Assembly: GCA_018401495.1 (NCBI GenBank)
Contig: JAGYJX010000005.1
Span: forward strand, 124,001-188,000
DNA from: Rhodospirillaceae bacterium
Lineage (GTDB): Bacteria > Pseudomonadota > Alphaproteobacteria > Thalassobaculales > Thalassobaculaceae
Length of the DNA: 64,000 nucleotides
Direction: 5' to 3'
Below the pieces are notes generated by a model. It was not told where the DNA came from. It made no database searches and worked only from the letters and a program-made list of their open reading frames with translations. Positions 61,126 to 64,000 of the stretch are shown here, one piece after another (position 1 is the first letter of the stretch; each line of letters begins with the position of its first letter). The translations under genes were made by a program, and so were the position numbers.

Positions 61126-62014
61126 CTAGGCACCCTCCGGAACGCTCGCCTTGCGGCGGCTGCGACCGTCCTCGTCCTCGACCCGCGACAGGTCGGCGTC
61201 CCACACAAGCCGGTGCTCGCCAGCCAGCACGACGAACCGCTTGCCCTTCATGCGGCCGATCAGCGTCAGCCCGGCCTGGCGCGCCAGGTCGACGCCCCAG
61301 GCGGTAAAGCCGGAGCGCGAGACCAGGGCCGGAATGCCCATCTGCACGGTCTTGATGACCATCTCCGAGGTCAGCCGGCCGGTCGTGTAGAACAGTTTGT
61401 CGACGGCCGGCACGCCATTCAGGAACATCCAGCCGGCGATCTTGTCGACAGCGTTGTGCCTGCCGACATCCTCCATGTAGACCAGCGGCCGGTCGCCATG
61501 GCACAGCACGCAGCCATGGATAGCCCCAGCCTCCAGGTACAGGCTCGGCGTGGTGTTGATGCGCTTCGACGAGGGCGTACAGCCACGACGTCCGCACCTC
61601 GGTCTGCGGCAGGGTCACGCCTTCGATCTTCTCCATCAGGTCGCCGAACGCCGTGCCGACGGCGCAGCCCGAGGTGCGGATCTTCTTCTTCAGCTTGGCC
61701 TCGTAGTCGGTCGAACGCTCGGTGCGCACCACCACGACCTCAAGGTCCTCGTCGTAGTCGACCCCCGTCAGGCGGTCGTCGGTCCGCAGCATGTTCTGGT
61801 TCAGCAGGTAGCCGACCGCCAATTCGTCGGGCCGGTCGCCGATGGTCATGGCCGTCACGATCTCCTGACTGTTCAGGTAGATGGTGAGCGGCCGCTCGTT
61901 GACCACCGAGATCTCCACCGCCCGGCCGTCGTGGTCGTGACCGGCAACGCGGGTGGTCAGGCGGGCGTCGGCCGGCTCGGGCGCGACCAGGTAGGCTGTG
62001 GTGTCGGGGTTCAT
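61126..62014 (-). CDS. fdhD: Formate dehydrogenase sulfur carrier FdhD/FdsC, frameshifted
   Basis: Passes sulfur to the molybdenum cofactor of formate dehydrogenase. Motifs: [54 protein letters not shown], then after removal of one base near 61570 [60 protein letters not shown]. The usual CxxC of E. coli FdhD is CAVG here, while a Cys pair occurs in GCVLC. Start at ATG 62014 (a GTG three bases upstream is possible). The native stop of the upstream LysR gene probably overlapped this start before the insertion sequence entered. Confidence 0.93.
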
Positions 62015-62057
62015 CACCGAACCATGGCGCGCCCCGGCGGGGATGGCAATGCGCCGG

Positions 62058-62067
62058 TCGGCGCGAC
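62058..62067 (+). repeat. Left target-site duplication of the insertion sequence
   Basis: TCGGCGCGAC directly precedes the left end of the element and is repeated exactly at 63332-63341. Ten bases, within the known range for ISAs1-family elements. Confidence 0.9.
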
Positions 62068-63331
62068 CAGGGCTCCGAACTCGGGTTAACGGACTTTCGT
62101 GGTTGAGCGTGTCGTGATTCGCTGGGTCTCCCGATTTGCAGGAGATCCCATGACCCCGCAGGCGTTTGGAGAGAAGTCGCGCCTTGGCTCGCTACTGGAG
62201 CACTTCTCCCGGATCGAGGACCCGCGCGAGCCGTGGCGGGTTGCGCATCCGCTGCCGGAAGTGCTGCTCCTGGTGGTGTGCGGCACGATCGCCGACTGCG
62301 ATGACTATGACCACATCGCGGCGTGGGGCGAGGCGCACCTGGAGTTCCTGCGCGAGTTGCTGCCCTTCGATCATGGTGTGCCCGGCGGTCGCTGGCTGAC
62401 GCTGCTGATGAACCGGATCGACCCTGAGCTGTTCTCGGCCTGCTTCACCGCCTGGGTGCGTGAGACCTGGCCGGACCGGCCGGACATCGTCGCCATCGAC
62501 GGTAAGACTTCGCGGCGCAGCCACGACCGTAGCGCTGGCACGCCACCTCTGCACCTGGTGTCGGCCTTCGCCACCACCGCCCGCTTGGTCCTGGGCCAAG
62601 AGGCGGTCTCGGATAAGTCCAATGAGACAACCGCCATTCCGATCCTGCTGGAGCGCTTGGCCATCAAGGATGGCCTCAAAGGCGCCATCGTCAGCATCGA
62701 CGCCATTGCCTGCAACCCCACCATCGCCACCGCCATCAAGGACGCTGGCGCCGACTATCTGTTGGCCGTGAAGGCCAACCAGCCAACCCTGCGCGCCGAG
62801 GTCGAGGAGTACTTCGCCACCGCGCCACACGAGGCACTCGATACCGTCACCGATCTCGACAAGGGGCACGGGCGGATCGAGGAACGCACCGTCACCGTCA
62901 GCCGCGAGGCCGACTGGCTCGAAGGCGACCGCCGCTTCCCGGGCGAACTCCGTCTCCCCGGCGTGACCGCGATCGTCAAGGTACGCTCGCGAACCGAACT
63001 CAAGGACCGCTGCCGAACCGATACCCGCTACTACATCTCCTCAGCATCCCTCACTGCTGAGGCTGCCGCCCAGGCCGTGCGCGGCCACTGGGGCATCGAG
63101 AACCGCCTACATTGGGTCCTCGATGTCGTGTTCGGCGACGACCAAGCCCGACTGCGAACCGGCCACGGAGCCAAAAACATGGCCGTCGTCAGACACTTCG
63201 CAATCAACCTCGTCCGCACCGCAACCGACAAGAAAACCCTCAAGCTCAGACGGAAGCTCGCCGGTTGGGATACCGGGTACCTCGCATCAATCCTTGGCGT
63301 CAAAGCGCGTTAACCTGGATTCGGAGCCCTG
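62068..63331 (+). mobile_element. Complete ISAs1-family insertion sequence, 1264 bp
   Basis: Both ends are visible. The left inverted repeat at 62068-62091 starts CAGGGCTCCGAA and ends GGTTAACG. The right one at 63308-63331, read inward, starts and ends the same way with three mismatches in the middle. A ten-base target duplication flanks the element exactly. One intact transposase gene fills it, so it is recent and may be active. It entered near the 3-prime end of a LysR-type gene, close upstream of fdhD. Confidence 0.93.
62150..63313 (+). CDS. ISAs1-family transposase
   Basis: 387 residues from the ATG at 62150 (MTPQAFGEKSRLGSLLEHFS). The N-terminal DDE_Tnp_1-associated domain is typical of the family (RIEDPREPWRVAHPLPEVLL). 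Catalytic acids: Asp in IVAIDGKTSRRSH, Asp in GAIVSIDAIACNPTIATAIK, Glu in VRGHWGIENRLHWVLDVVFG. Intact, with no frameshift. Its stop lies within the right inverted repeat. Confidence 0.95.
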   Translation: MTPQAFGEKSRLGSLLEHFSRIEDPREPWRVAHPLPEVLLLVVCGTIADCDDYDHIAAWGEAHLEFLRELLPFDHGVPGGRWLTLLMNRIDPELFSACFTAWVRETWPDRPDIVAIDGKTSRRSHDRSAGTPPLHLVSAFATTARLVLGQEAVSDKSNETTAIPILLERLAIKDGLKGAIVSIDAIACNPTIATAIKDAGADYLLAVKANQPTLRAEVEEYFATAPHEALDTVTDLDKGHGRIEERTVTVSREADWLEGDRRFPGELRLPGVTAIVKVRSRTELKDRCRTDTRYYISSASLTAEAAAQAVRGHWGIENRLHWVLDVVFGDDQARLRTGHGAKNMAVVRHFAINLVRTATDKKTLKLRRKLAGWDTGYLASILGVKAR

Positions 63332-64000
63332 TCGGCGCGACCAGGGCGGCGCGGCGGCGACCGCGGCCAGCACCCCGCGCAGCCAGACGTGGCCCTGGTC
63401 GCCGCGATGCCGGCGGTGCCAATACAGCGACCATCGAAACCCGGTTTCCTCGAACGGCGGCCGGCGCAGCGCGATCCGCCCGTCGACCGCGAACCGGCCG
63501 GCAATGCTGAGCGGCATCGTCGCGACAAGGTCCGAACGGGCCACGATCTCCGGCACCGCCAACCAGTGCGGTACCGTCAGCGCCACCGTCCGCGCGACGT
63601 CGGCGGCGGACAGCTGCCGGTCGGCGAACCTGTCGTCGATCGGGCTCTGAGCGACTTTAACATGGCGCAGCGCCAGGAACCCGTCCAGCGAGGCCACCCG
63701 CTCGATCGCCGGGTGGCCAGCCCGGATGACCACCACCACCTGATCCTCGCGCAGGACCATCTCATCGATCGATTTGGACGCCGCCAACCCGGTGCTGACG
63801 GCCATGTCCACCCGGTTTACCTCCAACGCGTCGAGGGTGGCCTCCGGGGAGAGGTGAACGGTCTCGATGGCGGTGCCGGGGGCTTCGCGCGACAGCCGAT
63901 CCGATACCCCGGGCAGGATGAGGAACGACAGCAGGTCGGACATGCGGATCGTGAAGCCCCGCCGACTGTCGCGCGGGACGAAGGCATCGGGCTCGTAGAT
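63287..64000 (-). CDS. LysR-type regulator, C-terminal part; 3-prime end replaced by IS sequence
   Basis: The frame enters from the right edge and encodes the effector-binding domain: FVPRDSRRGFTIRMSDLLSF, LEVNRVDMAVSTGLAASKSI, VIRAGHPAIERVASLDGFLA, VPHWLAVPEIVARSDLVATM. The DNA-binding domain lies beyond the window. The last 15 codons (QGSESRLTRFDAKD) are read from the right end of the insertion sequence and are not native. A likely native ending is seen on the far side of the element, in another frame (TGALPSPPGRAMVR, stop overlapping the fdhD start). It could regulate the formate dehydrogenase genes; this is inference. Confidence 0.85.
   Translation of the reverse strand: MYEPDAFVPRDSRRGFTIRMSDLLSFLILPGVSDRLSREAPGTAIETVHLSPEATLDALEVNRVDMAVSTGLAASKSIDEMVLREDQVVVVIRAGHPAIERVASLDGFLALRHVKVAQSPIDDRFADRQLSAADVARTVALTVPHWLAVPEIVARSDLVATMPLSIAGRFAVDGRIALRRPPFEETGFRWSLYWHRRHRGDQGHVWLRGVLAAVAAAPPWSRRQGSESRLTRFDAKD
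63332..63341 (+). repeat. Right target-site duplication of the insertion sequence
   Basis: TCGGCGCGAC, identical to the copy at 62058-62067, directly follows the right inverted repeat. Confidence 0.9.

Overview
The window is GC-rich DNA from an alphaproteobacterium, most like the Rhodospirillales and their relatives. Three things point there: a Caulobacter-type flagellar regulatory set (CtrA, ChpT, SciP, FlbD, FliX, FlbT and two FlaF proteins), alphaproteobacterial flagellar accessory genes (motE, a DUF6468 gene, short flagellins), and an NAD-linked formate dehydrogenase of the FdsA/Fdh1 type. About 50 kb is one flagellar and chemotaxis locus. The last 11 kb holds formate dehydrogenase, its molybdenum-cofactor genes and an intact insertion sequence.

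Layout. 1-3.6 kb (minus): cheY, motE, a DUF6468 gene, fliM, fliL. 3.9-7.4 kb (plus): flgF, flgG, flgA, flgH. 7.5-8.4 kb (minus): dksA, fliX. 8.6-10.6 kb (plus): flgI, a flgJ-like rod gene, a flgN-like gene. 10.6-25 kb (mostly minus): the filament island with a TPR protein, a flaG-like gene, flgL, flgK, flaF, three flagellins, a second flaF, flbT and three large TPR-glycosyltransferase genes. 25.5-29.3 kb (plus): fliK, flgD, flgE. 29.5-31.4 kb: sciP converging with a fourth TPR-glycosyltransferase. 31.6-43.4 kb (plus): fliF, fliH, fliN, motA, flbD, flhA, flhF, flhG, a FliK-like gene, a HAD hydrolase. 43.4-45.2 kb (minus): fliJ, fliI. 45.3 kb (plus): ctrA. 46.2-52.6 kb (minus): cheR, cheB, cheY, cheW, cheA, chpT. 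52.8-58.3 kb (plus): a DUF3553 gene, a fused FdsG-FdsB subunit, FdsA, a DUF364 domain. 58.2-62.0 kb (minus): TPR-sulfotransferase, lipoprotein, mobA, fdhD. 62.1-63.3 kb: ISAs1-type element. 63.3 kb to the edge: a partial LysR-type regulator.

How it works together. ChpT passes phosphate to CtrA, which SciP restrains. The sigma-54 activator FlbD, with FliX, should switch on hook and filament genes. I see sigma-54 -24/-12 sites before flgF, flgI, fliK, flgK and all three flagellins. FlbT and FlaF act on flagellin mRNA, and each flagellin has a small hairpin just upstream of its ribosome binding site. The TPR-glycosyltransferases lie among the flagellins and are probably the filament-modification enzymes.

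Caution. About half the genes are interrupted by single-base indels, nearly all +1 insertions, yet the downstream frame in each still encodes the expected conserved C-terminus. I read these as assembly errors. Frameshifted genes are given as single features spanning both frames. fliG, fliE, flgB, flgC, fliP, fliQ, fliR, flhB and motB are not in the window.
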